Source of the DNA: an uncultured Neptuniibacter sp.
GTDB taxonomy: Bacteria > Pseudomonadota > Gammaproteobacteria > Pseudomonadales > Balneatricaceae
DNA: 64,000 bases
Assembly: GCF_947498015.1 (NCBI RefSeq)
Contig: NZ_CANMIR010000003.1
Location: forward strand, 62,001-126,000
Direction of reading: 5' to 3'
Shown in pieces: positions 9,562 to 20,000 of the stretch. Positions within the stretch are counted from its first letter, which is position 1; each line of letters opens with the position of its first letter. The notes beneath the pieces were generated by a model that saw only the letters and a list, made by a program, of their open reading frames with translations, had not been told where the DNA came from and did no database searches. The position numbers were made by a program, and so were the translations under genes.

Positions 9562-10308
9562 TTGACGCTAAATCTTACAGTCAGTCCTGACTTTGCTCCG
9601 GACCATATATCAGGTTGGTTTATTTTTAATACTTGGTTGCAGCGACAGCTTGAAACTAGAGTTCATCTGGAACTGTATGATTGTTTTGATAAACAGAGAG
9701 CTGATATAAAAGCGGGTAAATATGATCTGGTCTATGCTAACCCGTTTGATGCATCGATGTTGGTTCGTGAACTTGGTTTTAAGGCGCTTGTCAGGCCGCT
9801 TTCCAAACCAGATGAGACGATCATTGCAACACATGCTGAATCCTCCCTCACGTGTGTAGAAGATCTCGCTGAAGGGGCGCAGCTGGTTGCAACGGATGAT
9901 CCTGATGTTAACCGCATTGGAATGATCATGCTGGAGCCAGCTGATCTTGATTCAGCAAATACCAAACTAAATACTGTTGATTCATATGTCATCGTTGCAA
10001 AGCATCTGCTGAATAATCAGGCTGATGCCGGTTTCTTCCTTAAAGATGCCTATGATGAGCTCTCTGCACTGATTAGAAAGCAGATGAAAGTGCTCGTAAG
10101 CAGTGAAATTAGTGTGGTTCATCATGCGCTGTTAGTGGGCCCTGAAATGCAGCAGTTTATTCCCCAGCTTCAAGATAAGTTGATCGGAATGGCTGAGGAT
10201 GAAAAGGGTAAAAGTGTTCTTGAAAGTATGAATTTATTAGGTTGGGAGATCATGACTGAAGAGGAAACTGAATTCATGATCGATCTGATAGATACGTTAA
10301 TTGACTAA
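9562..10308 (+). CDS. PhnD-like binding protein lacking a signal peptide
   Basis: 248 aa with a TTG start at 9562 behind a GGGG-containing site; no better in-frame start is seen. The fold resembles the periplasmic binding proteins of phosphate/phosphonate ABC transporters (PhnD, TTHERM-type): LTVSPDF at strand 1, KYDLVYANPFDA, and a hinge crossing at GFKALVRPLSKP. It starts directly with the mature-like first strand and has no signal sequence or lipobox, and no permease or ATPase gene is adjacent. It is therefore predicted to be cytoplasmic and to serve as a ligand sensor inside this operon rather than as a transporter subunit. The ligand is unknown. Last gene before a terminator. Confidence 0.75.
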   Translation: MTLNLTVSPDFAPDHISGWFIFNTWLQRQLETRVHLELYDCFDKQRADIKAGKYDLVYANPFDASMLVRELGFKALVRPLSKPDETIIATHAESSLTCVEDLAEGAQLVATDDPDVNRIGMIMLEPADLDSANTKLNTVDSYVIVAKHLLNNQADAGFFLKDAYDELSALIRKQMKVLVSSEISVVHHALLVGPEMQQFIPQLQDKLIGMAEDEKGKSVLESMNLLGWEIMTEEETEFMIDLIDTLID

Positions 10309-10320
10309 ATGTTGATGATA

Positions 10321-10346
10321 AAAAAGCGGCTTAAGCCGCTTTTTTT
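10321..10346. terminator. Bidirectional terminator between the PAS operon and tex
   Basis: Perfect 10-bp stem AAAAAGCGGC/GCCGCTTTTT with a TTAA loop. T-runs on both sides allow it to serve the plus-strand operon ending at 10308 and the minus-strand tex gene ending at 10361. Confidence 0.92.
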
Positions 10347-10360
10347 GTATCACCTGTAAA

Positions 10361-12622
10361 CTACCTATCTGATTTGGCCTTTGCAAATGCTTTTGCCAAA
10401 GCGCCTGGAGCAGGCGACGTATTTTTTTTCAGCCCCGCTTTGCTGTTGCTTGTATCCTTTCGTTTAGCTTGGTCAGTATTCAAGCCTGTACGCATAGAAA
10501 GGGCGATTCGACGGCGCTGAAGATCAATTTCGGTAACCCTGACGTTAACAATTTGACCCGCAGTAACAACTTGATGTGGATCCTTCACAAATTTGTCAGC
10601 GAGTTGGGATATATGCACTAAACCATCTTGATGCACACCTATATCTATAAAGGCTCCAAAATTTGTAACATTTGTTACCGTGCCTTCAAGCTGCATACCC
10701 TCTTCAAGATCGTCAATTGTCTTTATTTCGGAACGTAAGCGAGCAACTTTAAACTCTGGGCGAGGATCACGCCCGGGCTTTTCCAGTTCGCTCAGAATAT
10801 CTCGTACGGTATAGATCCCGAAACGTAGAGTGGTGAACTCCTCTGGCTTAACGGCGCGTAAAAAGGAGGTGTCACCGATGATCTGCTCCACTGGAAGGCT
10901 GCTGTGTTTTGCAATAGATTCTGCCAGTGAGTAGCTTTCTGGATGCACTCCAGATCCATCCAGTGGATTTGAACTGTTATTAATCCTTAAAAAAGCGGCA
11001 GACTGTTCAAACGCCTTTTTACCCAGACGGGGCACCTCTTTCAATTGGTTACGGTCTTTAAAGCGGCCATGCTCGTTGCGAAACTGGATAATATTGGATG
11101 CATGGGTCCGGTTGAGCCCGGAAATTCGGCAGAGGAGTGCCTCTGAGGCGCTATTCAGATCAACGCCAACTGCATTCACGCAGTCTTCTATAACGGCTTC
11201 AAGGCTGTCGCTCAGATTCTTCTGGTTCACATCATGTTGGTACTGGCCGACACCGATTGCTTTTGGCTCGATTTTAACGAGTTCAGCCATGGGATCCTGT
11301 AAACGTCTTGCAATTGATACAGCGCCACGCAGTGATACATCAAGATCTGGAAACTCTTGGACTGCTAGTGGAGAGGCAGAATAGACTGATGCACCGGCTT
11401 CACTAACAATCAGTTTCTGAGCTTTTATCTCCGTATGTTTGTTTAATAGTTCAGAGATAAGCTTATCGGTTTCACGGGAAGCTGTTCCATTGCCTATGGC
11501 AATAAGTTCTACCTGATGCTGACAGCAGATCTGACGTAGCGTTTGCAGTGATTGATCCCACTGGTTTTTGGGTTGATGTGGGTAGATGGTTGTGTGATGC
11601 AACAGTTTTCCAGTCGGATCTACGACGACAGCCTTAACTCCTGTTCTGATCCCCGGGTCCAGACCCAATGTTATTTTCGAGCCGGCTGGTGGTGAAAGAA
11701 GCAAGGCTTTAAGATTTTTCCCAAACACCTTAATGGCTTCGGTTTCCGCCATCTCTCTCTGTTTCGCCATAAGTTCTTTAAAGAGCTTTGGCTTTAACTT
11801 CTTAATCCAGCTTTGATGAACTGTATTTTTGATCCATTCTCCAACCTTTCCAACAGAAGGTAGGTTATGAGGGCGAAGAATAATGGATTCTAATGAGTTC
11901 TCGTTGTCGATCGATAATTCAAGTTTGATAACACCCTCTTCAAGCCCGCGAAAAATAGCAAGCATTCGATGAGATGGAATTGTTTTTATTGTTTCGGTGT
12001 AGTCAAAATAATCACGGAATTTATGGCCATTTTGTTCCTTTCCTTTCACTACAGATGTTTGGAATGAGGCCTCATTCCACAATCTATCCCTTAATACTGT
12101 AACGGTATCAATCTGCTCACTGAGCTTTTCGACGAGAATCGCTTGAGCACCATTGAGGCAGTCATCTCCGGATTGGTAGCCCTTTTCAGGATTGAGATAG
12201 TCACGTGCAATTTCAGAAGGAAGTGAATGAGGGTTTTCCAGGAGTGTGCTTAATAGCTCAGTAAGACCGGCATCACGCGCTTTCTGAGCATTGGTGATGC
12301 GTTTTGTCTTATATGGCTGATAAATATCTTCAAGTAGGGTTTTGTTATCAGCCTTGATGATCGAGTTTTCAAGTTGAATTGTCAGTTTGCCCTGCTGCTT
12401 CAGGCTTTTTAATACTGTCTGTTTACGTGATTCCAGTTCGCGCAGATATACAAGGCGTTCCTGAATGCGTCTGAGTTGTTGGTCATCAAGAGCACCTGTA
12501 GCCTCCTTTCTATAACGGGCTACGAATGGAACTGTTGAACCTGAATCAAACAGTTCAATCGCTGCTTTAACCTGTGTGGGTTTTACATGTAGCTCATCGG
12601 CTATCAGTTGGTTTATCTGCAT
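10361..12622 (-). CDS. tex: Tex family RNA-binding transcription accessory protein
   Basis: Conserved nucleic-acid-binding protein implicated in transcription and toxin expression (Tex/YhgF). About 753 aa. Domains in order: N-terminal helical Tex domain; YqgF/RuvC-like domain with GLDPGIRTGVKA (near residue 325); helix-hairpin-helix region (GLNRTHASNIIQFR); and a C-terminal S1 domain (GTVTNVTNFGAFIDIG). The C-terminus is Lys/Ser/Ala rich. A GTG at 12628 is also in frame, but the ATG at 12622 fits better. The gene starts within a few bases of the trxC stop, so the two are likely co-transcribed. Confidence 0.95.
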   Translation of the reverse strand: MQINQLIADELHVKPTQVKAAIELFDSGSTVPFVARYRKEATGALDDQQLRRIQERLVYLRELESRKQTVLKSLKQQGKLTIQLENSIIKADNKTLLEDIYQPYKTKRITNAQKARDAGLTELLSTLLENPHSLPSEIARDYLNPEKGYQSGDDCLNGAQAILVEKLSEQIDTVTVLRDRLWNEASFQTSVVKGKEQNGHKFRDYFDYTETIKTIPSHRMLAIFRGLEEGVIKLELSIDNENSLESIILRPHNLPSVGKVGEWIKNTVHQSWIKKLKPKLFKELMAKQREMAETEAIKVFGKNLKALLLSPPAGSKITLGLDPGIRTGVKAVVVDPTGKLLHHTTIYPHQPKNQWDQSLQTLRQICCQHQVELIAIGNGTASRETDKLISELLNKHTEIKAQKLIVSEAGASVYSASPLAVQEFPDLDVSLRGAVSIARRLQDPMAELVKIEPKAIGVGQYQHDVNQKNLSDSLEAVIEDCVNAVGVDLNSASEALLCRISGLNRTHASNIIQFRNEHGRFKDRNQLKEVPRLGKKAFEQSAAFLRINNSSNPLDGSGVHPESYSLAESIAKHSSLPVEQIIGDTSFLRAVKPEEFTTLRFGIYTVRDILSELEKPGRDPRPEFKVARLRSEIKTIDDLEEGMQLEGTVTNVTNFGAFIDIGVHQDGLVHISQLADKFVKDPHQVVTAGQIVNVRVTEIDLQRRRIALSMRTGLNTDQAKRKDTSNSKAGLKKNTSPAPGALAKAFAKAKSDR

Positions 12623-12629
12623 TTCCACT

Positions 12630-13058
12630 TCAAGCCTTGTTTAGTGTTTGTAGAATCCACTGTTTTAATTGTGGTTCTGAAAGGGCTCCGGTAACACGTT
12701 CGATCTCTTTACCATTTTGGAACATGATAATTGTTGGGATACTGCGGATATTAAGTTGTTGCGAAATAACCGGAGAGGCTTCTGTGTCAACTTTGGCAAA
12801 TAGAAGCATTTCAGACTCTGCGGCAGTTTTTTCAAAAATCGGTTTCATCATCTGGCAGGGGCCGCACCAACTTGCCCAGAAATCGACAATGACCGGCAGG
12901 TCATTACTGGCAATATATTTATCGAAATGGCTATCATTTAGCTCTGCAGGCGTGTGGGTATGAAGGTTAGATTTACATTTGCCGCATCTGCCATCTGTGT
13001 GTGATTTGTCGTCAGGAATACGGTTAGAGGTCATACAATTGGGGCAAACAATAATCAT
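12630..13058 (-). CDS. trxC: Thioredoxin 2
   Basis: Zinc-containing thioredoxin that reduces protein disulfides, often induced by oxidative stress. 142 aa, standard for TrxC. Two N-terminal zinc Cys pairs (C5/C8 and C25/C28) precede the thioredoxin fold with the active site WCGPC at residues 64-68 and the cis-Pro in SIPTI. Upstream of tex on the same strand. Confidence 0.96.
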   Translation of the reverse strand: MIIVCPNCMTSNRIPDDKSHTDGRCGKCKSNLHTHTPAELNDSHFDKYIASNDLPVIVDFWASWCGPCQMMKPIFEKTAAESEMLLFAKVDTEASPVISQQLNIRSIPTIIMFQNGKEIERVTGALSEPQLKQWILQTLNKA

Positions 13059-13189
13059 ATTTAATCCATTGCTAGCTGAGTGTTAACGCAAATTTTAATA
13101 GGCTCTTCAGGAGGATGAGGGCTGTGATAGCTATTTTCAACGGCTTACCTGAATGTTGTCCGTGAATAAGGGGTAAGGGAGGGGGAGAA

Positions 13190-13218
13190 AGTAGAGCCTC
13201 ACAAAAGGAGACTCTACT
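13190..13218 (-). terminator. Possible terminator after ybiT
   Basis: Inverted repeat AGTAGAG/CTCTACT with a 15-nt loop lies 18 bp past the ybiT stop. On the minus strand it is followed by a TTTCT tract, which is a weak T-run. Confidence 0.45.
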
Positions 13219-13235
13219 GTCAGCCAGGGGGAACG

Positions 13236-14825
13236 TTACTCAACACCCTGACTTTTCAGGTAATCATCGTAGCTGCCACGGAAATCAACTATACCTGTTG
13301 GTGTTAGTTCAATAATTCGTGTTGCTAGCGAGGAGACAAATTCCCGGTCATGACTGACAAACAGTAATGTTCCCGGGTAGCTTTCTAGTGCCATATTAAG
13401 GGATTCAATAGATTCCATATCCAGATGGTTTGTTGGTTCATCCATCAATAGAATATTAGGTTTCTGAAGAATCAGCTTTCCGAAGAGCATACGGCCCTGT
13501 TCACCGCCTGAGATAACACTGACAGATTTGTTAATCTCTTTTTGAGAGAAGAGCAGGCGACCAAGCGTTCCCCTGATAACCTGCTCATCATCACCGTCCT
13601 GGCCCCACTGTCCCATCCAGTCCAGCAGGCTTTTATCGTTTTCGAAATCTGCAGCGTGATCCTGAGCATAATATCCGATCTCTGAATTCTCTGACCACTT
13701 CAGCTCTCCCGATGTAGGCTTCAATTCACCAACAAGGCATTTCAGCAATGTGGTTTTACCGATACCGTTGGGGCCGATAATCGCAATGCGTTCACCGACC
13801 TCAACCATGAGGTTCAGATCAGTAAAAAGGGGCTCGTCAAACTGCTTGCTCAAGCCTTCCACTTCCAAAGCAAGTCGATGTAGTTTTGTTGCTTGTTCAA
13901 AGCGGATAAATGGATTCTGGCGGCTGGAGGGTTTAACCTCTTCAAGCTGGATTTTATCAATCTGTCGGGCACGCGATGTTGCTTGTTTTGACTTGGATGC
14001 ATTTGCTGAGAATCGACTGACAAATGTTCTTAACTCCGCAATTTGAGCTTTCTTCTTGGCATTATCAGAAAGTAGACGTTCCCGCGCTTGTGTCGCTGCC
14101 GTCATGTACTCGTCATATGAGCCTGGATATAGTCGTAGTGAGCCATAATCCAGGTCGGCCATATGAGTACAGACACTATTGAGAAAATGACGGTCATGCG
14201 AAATGATGATCATTGTGCAGTTCCGCTCATTCAGGACGCCTTCAAGCCAGCGAATAGTGTTGATATCAAGGTTGTTGGTGGGTTCGTCAAGCAACATGAT
14301 ATCTGGTTCTGAAAACAGGACCTGAGCGAGTAATACACGGAGTTTCCAGCCCGGGGCAATTTCACTCATCGGGCCAAAATGTTGCTCAATCGGGATGCCA
14401 ACTCCTAACAAAAGTTCTCCAGCACGTGATTCGGCAGTGTAGCCATCAAGTTCGGCAAACTCACCTTCAAGCTCTGCTGCTCTGATACCATCCGCCTCCG
14501 TCATGTCTGGGTTAGCATAGATAGAATCACGCTCAGATTTTATTGCCCAAAGCTCTTCATGACCCATAATGACAGTATCAATGACACTGAACTCTTCGTA
14601 GGCAAACTGATCCTGTTTCAGTTTACCTATACGTTCATTAGGGTCTTTAGAAACATTCCCTGCTGAGGGCTCAAGATCACCCCCAAGAATCTTCATGAAG
14701 GTTGATTTACCGCAGCCGTTGGCACCGATCAGGCCATAACGATTACCGTCGCCAAATTTAACTGATACGTTTTCGAAAAGAGGCTTAGCGCCAAACTGCA
14801 TTGTAATATTAGCTGTGGTTAACAA
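13236..14825 (-). CDS. ybiT: ABC-F ATPase YbiT
   Basis: Ribosome-associated ABC-F protein with two ATPase domains and no membrane part. 529 aa, closely matching E. coli YbiT (530 aa). Walker A motifs are GANGCGKST (near residue 36) and GPNGIGKTT (near residue 353). Signature regions [15 protein letters not shown] and [12 protein letters not shown] are each followed by a [11 protein letters not shown] or [11 protein letters not shown] Walker B. The linker (about 240-315) carries the ABC-F feature [16 protein letters not shown]. The start is TTG at 14825, co-linear with the YbiT N-terminus. Confidence 0.95.
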   Translation of the reverse strand: MLTTANITMQFGAKPLFENVSVKFGDGNRYGLIGANGCGKSTFMKILGGDLEPSAGNVSKDPNERIGKLKQDQFAYEEFSVIDTVIMGHEELWAIKSERDSIYANPDMTEADGIRAAELEGEFAELDGYTAESRAGELLLGVGIPIEQHFGPMSEIAPGWKLRVLLAQVLFSEPDIMLLDEPTNNLDINTIRWLEGVLNERNCTMIIISHDRHFLNSVCTHMADLDYGSLRLYPGSYDEYMTAATQARERLLSDNAKKKAQIAELRTFVSRFSANASKSKQATSRARQIDKIQLEEVKPSSRQNPFIRFEQATKLHRLALEVEGLSKQFDEPLFTDLNLMVEVGERIAIIGPNGIGKTTLLKCLVGELKPTSGELKWSENSEIGYYAQDHAADFENDKSLLDWMGQWGQDGDDEQVIRGTLGRLLFSQKEINKSVSVISGGEQGRMLFGKLILQKPNILLMDEPTNHLDMESIESLNMALESYPGTLLFVSHDREFVSSLATRIIELTPTGIVDFRGSYDDYLKSQGVE

Positions 14826-15032
14826 TTTAAGAGATCCGCGTTGATTGATGCGAGGTGGAATGAGATCAGCAGGGGTGCTGGTTAAGGGCGCACATTATGC
14901 CAATATAAGGTGATTGGTGAAACCCAGAGAGGCACTGCATTGGGTAGATGTGACAACTAAATTAGTTAAGTGATCTGGAATTCATCATGCTAAAGTATCA
15001 ATCCGTTATCGAAATATTGATCGAGAAAAAGT

Positions 15033-15470
15033 ATGTCAAAAGAAATGAATAGCGCAGAGGTTACACGTGGTCGGTTAACTACCAGAACGATGGCAATGCC
15101 TGCTGATACGAATCCGGCCGGAGATATTTTTGGTGGTTGGGTGCTTTCTCAGATGGATATTGCTGCGGGGATTTGCGCAGGGCAGCGCGCGCAGTGCCGT
15201 GTTGTTACGGTCTCGCTCGATGGAATGAGTTTTATCAGGCCGGTTAAAGTGGGTGACATACTGGGCGTATATACTGACATTCTCAAAGTAGGTCGCTCAT
15301 CCATGGATATTAATGTTGAGTGCTGGGTCAGAAGAGGTAGGATTGGTCATCGAGAAAAAGTGACTGAAGCGGTGTTTAAATTTGTAGCGATCGATGAAGA
15401 TGGAAATCCAACACCGGTTCCTAATCTTGAGGAGCTTCCTGCTTACGCGGTTGATGAGCATAAATCTTAA
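15033..15470 (+). CDS. yciA: Acyl-CoA thioesterase YciA
   Basis: Hot-dog fold thioesterase that hydrolyses a range of acyl-CoAs. 145 aa. The catalytic-region motif PADTNPAGDIFGGWVLSQMD (residues about 23-42) and the strand VVTVSLDGMSFIRPVKVGD are diagnostic of the YciA/BACH group. Divergent from ybiT. A hairpin (15483-15514) follows. Confidence 0.93.
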   Translation: MSKEMNSAEVTRGRLTTRTMAMPADTNPAGDIFGGWVLSQMDIAAGICAGQRAQCRVVTVSLDGMSFIRPVKVGDILGVYTDILKVGRSSMDINVECWVRRGRIGHREKVTEAVFKFVAIDEDGNPTPVPNLEELPAYAVDEHKS

Positions 15471-15482
15471 GTGTATGCCTTC

Positions 15483-15514
15483 GCTCAGCTATCGGGGTGT
15501 TAAGTTAGCTGAGC
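15483..15514 (+). terminator. Hairpin after yciA
   Basis: Perfect 9-bp inverted repeat GCTCAGCTA/TAGCTGAGC with a 14-nt loop, 13 bp past the yciA stop. The T-run after it is poor, so termination strength is doubtful. Confidence 0.4.
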
Positions 15515-15564
15515 CATATTTGCTGGAAACATAAAGGTATTTTTTGTTGTTAGAGTATCGCTGA

Positions 15565-17028
15565 ATGCGTATTTTGCACACATCTGACTGGCATTTAGGT
15601 CAGCATTTTATCGGTAAAACCCGATACCGTGAACACCAGAAATTTATTGATTGGATAATTGGTAAAGTCGATAAATATCAAATAGATATAGTGATAATCT
15701 CAGGTGATTTATTTGATACTGGCACCCCTCCAAGTTATGCGCGTGAGCTATTAAATCATTTCATCGTTGTACTTAAACAACATGAATGTCAGTTAGTTGC
15801 ACTCGCGGGTAATCATGATTCAGTTGCAACATTAAACGAATCAAAAATGTTGCTCAGTCAGCTAAATACCTACGTTATTCCGCAGGTGACTAGTGATATT
15901 GAATCGCAGGTTCTCCTGCTCAATGAACGCACGGGTGAGCCTGGCGCAATCATCTGCGCAATTCCCTTTATCCGTCCCCGGGATATTATCAAAAGCCAGT
16001 CTGAACAGAGTAGTCGTGAGAAATCCAACCAGCTAGGCAACGCGATCAGCGATCACTATCAGGTTTTATATCAGCACGCACTTGAACGACAAAAGGATAT
16101 TGAAGAGAGAGTTGGCAGGAAATTGCCTATTATCGCTACCGGTCATTTAACTGCTATGGGAGTGAAGTCCAGTGAGTCAGTCAGGGATATCTATATCGGT
16201 TCCCTGGAAGCGTTCCCAGCCAGCCAGTTTCCCCCAGCCGACTACATCGCTTTAGGGCATATACATCGACCGCAGGTTGTAGCTCAGTCTGATCATATTC
16301 GTTACAGCGGATCTCCAATCCCTTTGAGTTTTGATGAGCTCAAATGGGATAAACAGGTATTAATGATCGAATTTGATTCTGAGTGTGTGGCTCAGGTGAC
16401 CCCTTTAAAAATCCCTCAGTTCCAACCGATGGCCTGCATCAGGGGTGATTTGAGTCATATAGAGCAATCACTCCACATGCTTGACGATTCTGGTGAACTA
16501 CCCATCTGGCTTTCGGTTGAGATCGAAACTGAGGATTACCTCACTGATCTGCAACAGAGAATCGAAGTGTTAACTGATGATCTGAATGTTGAGGTGCTTT
16601 TGTTACGCCGTGTCAGATCTCTGAGGCAGCAGCAGATCTCTCGAGAAAGTCGGGAGACGTTGGATGAACTTAACCCTTATGAGGTTTTTGAGCGGCGGCT
16701 CGCGCTGGAACAGTTTGAGTCTGAAGAGCAGCAACAAAAGCTTGGAGCGATCCGTAGTTGTTTCAGCGAGGTGATTGAAGAGCTGGTGGAGGAGCATGGG
16801 ATCACTATTCAATCGCCGGTTAACCAAATCGATACTCAGGTTTGTCCTAGCGTTGAGCAAAAAATGGATAAGCCGCTTCAGGATCATTTATTTGATTCCG
16901 AGGCTGAATTGAGAGGCGATGGCACAAAATCAGGTAATTTCTCTAAGCAACGACCGGCATCTTCAACTGTGGGCACTGTTGAGGTGGATCAGAGTGATCT
17001 TTTTTCCGAGCTTGAGGGTGGCCAATGA
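15565..17028 (+). CDS. sbcD: Exonuclease SbcCD, nuclease subunit SbcD
   Basis: Mre11-type metallophosphoesterase that cuts DNA hairpins and blocked ends with SbcC. 487 aa. Metal-binding motifs are visible in order: TSDWHLGQ (D8, H10), SGDLFDTG, AGNHDS, TGHLTAMG and LGHIHRPQ. The C-terminus, beyond about residue 400, is a Gln/Glu-rich extension of roughly 80 residues compared with E. coli SbcD. The stop overlaps the sbcC start (ATGA), indicating translational coupling. Confidence 0.95.
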   Translation: MRILHTSDWHLGQHFIGKTRYREHQKFIDWIIGKVDKYQIDIVIISGDLFDTGTPPSYARELLNHFIVVLKQHECQLVALAGNHDSVATLNESKMLLSQLNTYVIPQVTSDIESQVLLLNERTGEPGAIICAIPFIRPRDIIKSQSEQSSREKSNQLGNAISDHYQVLYQHALERQKDIEERVGRKLPIIATGHLTAMGVKSSESVRDIYIGSLEAFPASQFPPADYIALGHIHRPQVVAQSDHIRYSGSPIPLSFDELKWDKQVLMIEFDSECVAQVTPLKIPQFQPMACIRGDLSHIEQSLHMLDDSGELPIWLSVEIETEDYLTDLQQRIEVLTDDLNVEVLLLRRVRSLRQQQISRESRETLDELNPYEVFERRLALEQFESEEQQQKLGAIRSCFSEVIEELVEEHGITIQSPVNQIDTQVCPSVEQKMDKPLQDHLFDSEAELRGDGTKSGNFSKQRPASSTVGTVEVDQSDLFSELEGGQ

Positions 17029-20000
17029 AGATCTTGAGTTTGCGTTTTAAGAATATAAATTCGCTACGCGGTGAGTGGAAAATTGATTTTACGCGTGGTG
17101 CATTTATCGATAATGGGCTTTTTGCAATCACAGGGCCTACCGGGGCCGGTAAAACGACTCTGTTGGATGCGATCTGCCTGGCTCTCTATCACCGTACCCC
17201 CAGATTGAAAACGATCTCGCAAAACAGCAATGAATTAATGACGCGGGGCACCGCTGATTCTCTGGCGGAAGTTGAATTTGAGGTCAAAGGCCATGGCTAC
17301 CGTGCTTTTTGGAGTCAGAGGCGCTCCCGTGACCAGGTTGATGGAAAGTTGCAGGATGCCAAGGTTGAGCTTGCAAAGCTCGAAAAACACACTGAAGGCG
17401 ATGAGATACTGGCAACGCAGGTGAAACGGAAAAATCAGTTAATCGAGGAGATCAGCGGGCTCGATTTTGAACGTTTTACCAAATCAATGATGCTTTCTCA
17501 GGGGCAGTTTGCAGCCTTCCTGAATGCAGATGCTAACGATCGGGCGGAGCTCTTAGAGGAGCTGACAGGAACAGAGATCTATGGCCTTATCTCAGAAAAG
17601 GTCTACGCACATTATAAAAATGCTGATAATCATTTAAAACGGTTGGAGGCAAAAGCTGAAGGGGTTGAACTCCTCTCTGAGCAACGAATAACAGAGTTAA
17701 AGCAGCAGAGTGATCAGATCGCCGTTTGTCTCCTTGATGCAGAGACACAGATCAAACAGTTTCAGGCACAGCAGAGCTGGTGTGAGCAATTATCTAAAGC
17801 ACAAAGAGATCTTCTTGATGCCACTGCTTCCCGTGAAAAACTGCAGCAGCGGGAGGGGGAGCATCGAACTGGATTAGAGCGACTGAGCGCCAGCCTTCCG
17901 GCAGAAGAGTTAAGAGCGGCTTATACACTAATTAAGGCAAGTGAACAGCAGAGCAGAGAGCTGACTGAATCACAACTCTCATCTGAAGAGCGGGTTGTTA
18001 AGCTTAGTGAGGAGTATCAGCAGTCGCTACAACGTTTTACTCATGCACAGAACATTTTTACAGAGGGTAAAGCCCGAAGAGCTGATCAGGAAGTGCTGTT
18101 GAACGAAAAAATAGTCCCGCTGGATGCGCAAATTGAGCGGATGGTGCATCAGTTTCATACCGCTTCAACAGAAAGAGAGAACAGCCAGCAGGCGATTACT
18201 CAGCTAAACGATTTGCTGATTGCAGCAGATAAAAAAATGCAGTCATCTCAGGCTGAGCAGATGGAGTATCAGTCTCAACTCGATCGGTTATCTCATCTCC
18301 AACCGCTGGCAACTCATCTCTCTTTATGGCGTGAGCAACTCTCCCAGTTAGATCAATTTGGCAAGCAGAGCCAACACTACGCAGTCCAGGCTGATTTATT
18401 GCTGCAGAAACAAGCCGAGAGTGAAAAGCAGGTGTCGGAGCTCCGTGCTCAGATTGCTCAACATGCGAACAAGGGCCAGTTGATTAAGGCAGAGTGTGCT
18501 GAGGGTGAAAGGGATCTGCAGCGATTGGTGGGTGATCAGGATGTAGAGGCGCTTGAGGCACGGTTGAAACAGTTGATATCGACACAAAGTCAACGAACTG
18601 AATTAAAGTTTACTGCAGAGCGGTTAAACTCATTGACTGAAGAGAATCATCAGATCGATCAAGATCTGGCTCAAAAACGACGGTCACTCACTGAGATTGA
18701 AAGTAATCTGGCTTCATTACGTGAGGAGTATAGAAAACAGGATCAGGTGGTGAAGGATCTGAATCAACTACTTGAGCAGGAACGTAAAATTCAAAGTCTC
18801 GAAGCTGAACGTAGCAGGCTTCAGCCAGATGATCCCTGCCCACTATGCGGCTCAACTGAACACCCATTGGTCGACAGTTATCAGCCGTTGAATCTTGATG
18901 ATACGCAAACAAGGCTTAAGCTGGCAGCAGACGAACTGGACAGACTGAAAACTGCAGGAACCGAGTTTAACGGGCAATATACGCTGTTGCGTGATCAGCA
19001 ACTACCTGAACTGGAAAGGGATAAGCAGAAACGGGTTGAGCAATTATCAATACTGACCACGCAGTGGCAGCAGTTGCTCTCACAGTTAGACATCACACTT
19101 GCAGTTGAAGATCAGGCAGCCCGCGAGAAATTTTTGTCTGAACAGATGGCTGAACTGGAGTCACTGCAAACCCAGTTGGAAAACATTCGTCGGATCCAAC
19201 AGCGAATTCAGCAAAGTTCCAACAGTTTGGGAGAGATCCAACAATACGAACAAAAGCTGAACGCTGAGATAGAGCTGATCACCCAGCAGCAGAAAAGTGT
19301 TGCTGAGCAAGCGAGTACTCAGCAGGCACTCTCTGAACAGCATAAGTCTGATATGACCAACCTTAGATCAAAGCTCACTGCCGAACTGGTACCGTTTAAA
19401 TTAACCCTACCGGATATCGATCAGGATTATGAGGAGTGGGTTCAGGGATTGGAAACTCAGGTTGCAAGCATTCAACAGCTCGAAGCGGCCCTGCTGCAAT
19501 CACATCGTACGCTGGAGACGCTGCTGTTGGAATCTCAGAAGCTTTCTGAGCAGAAATCTCAAAAGGAGGTAGAGCTCAAACAGAGAGTCCAGAATGAAGA
19601 AACCCTAAAAGCGGCACTTCAAGAGAAGACAGATGAACGGTTTAGATTATTTTCTGATAAACAGGTGTCGGCTGTTCGGGAGCAGGCATTGCGAGAGGCT
19701 ACCAACGAAGAGAAGCACTTTCAGGTAGCCCAGAAGGAGCTTCAACAGATAGAAAGTCAATTATCCTCCGCTAAGGCGACTCTGACTCAGATTCATACTC
19801 AGCTTGATAAAAATAGGACGGAATATCAGTTATTGAACAGCAAATGGGCGGATCAGCTCTCAGTTAGTCCGTTTACTTCAGAAGAGCAATTTCTGGAAGC
19901 GTTAATGGAACCCAGTGAACGTGCAGCGTTGCAAGAGATCTCTGATCAGTTAAAGCGGGAAAAAGCACAGATTCAGGCTTTGCAAGCTCAGTCAGAGAAA

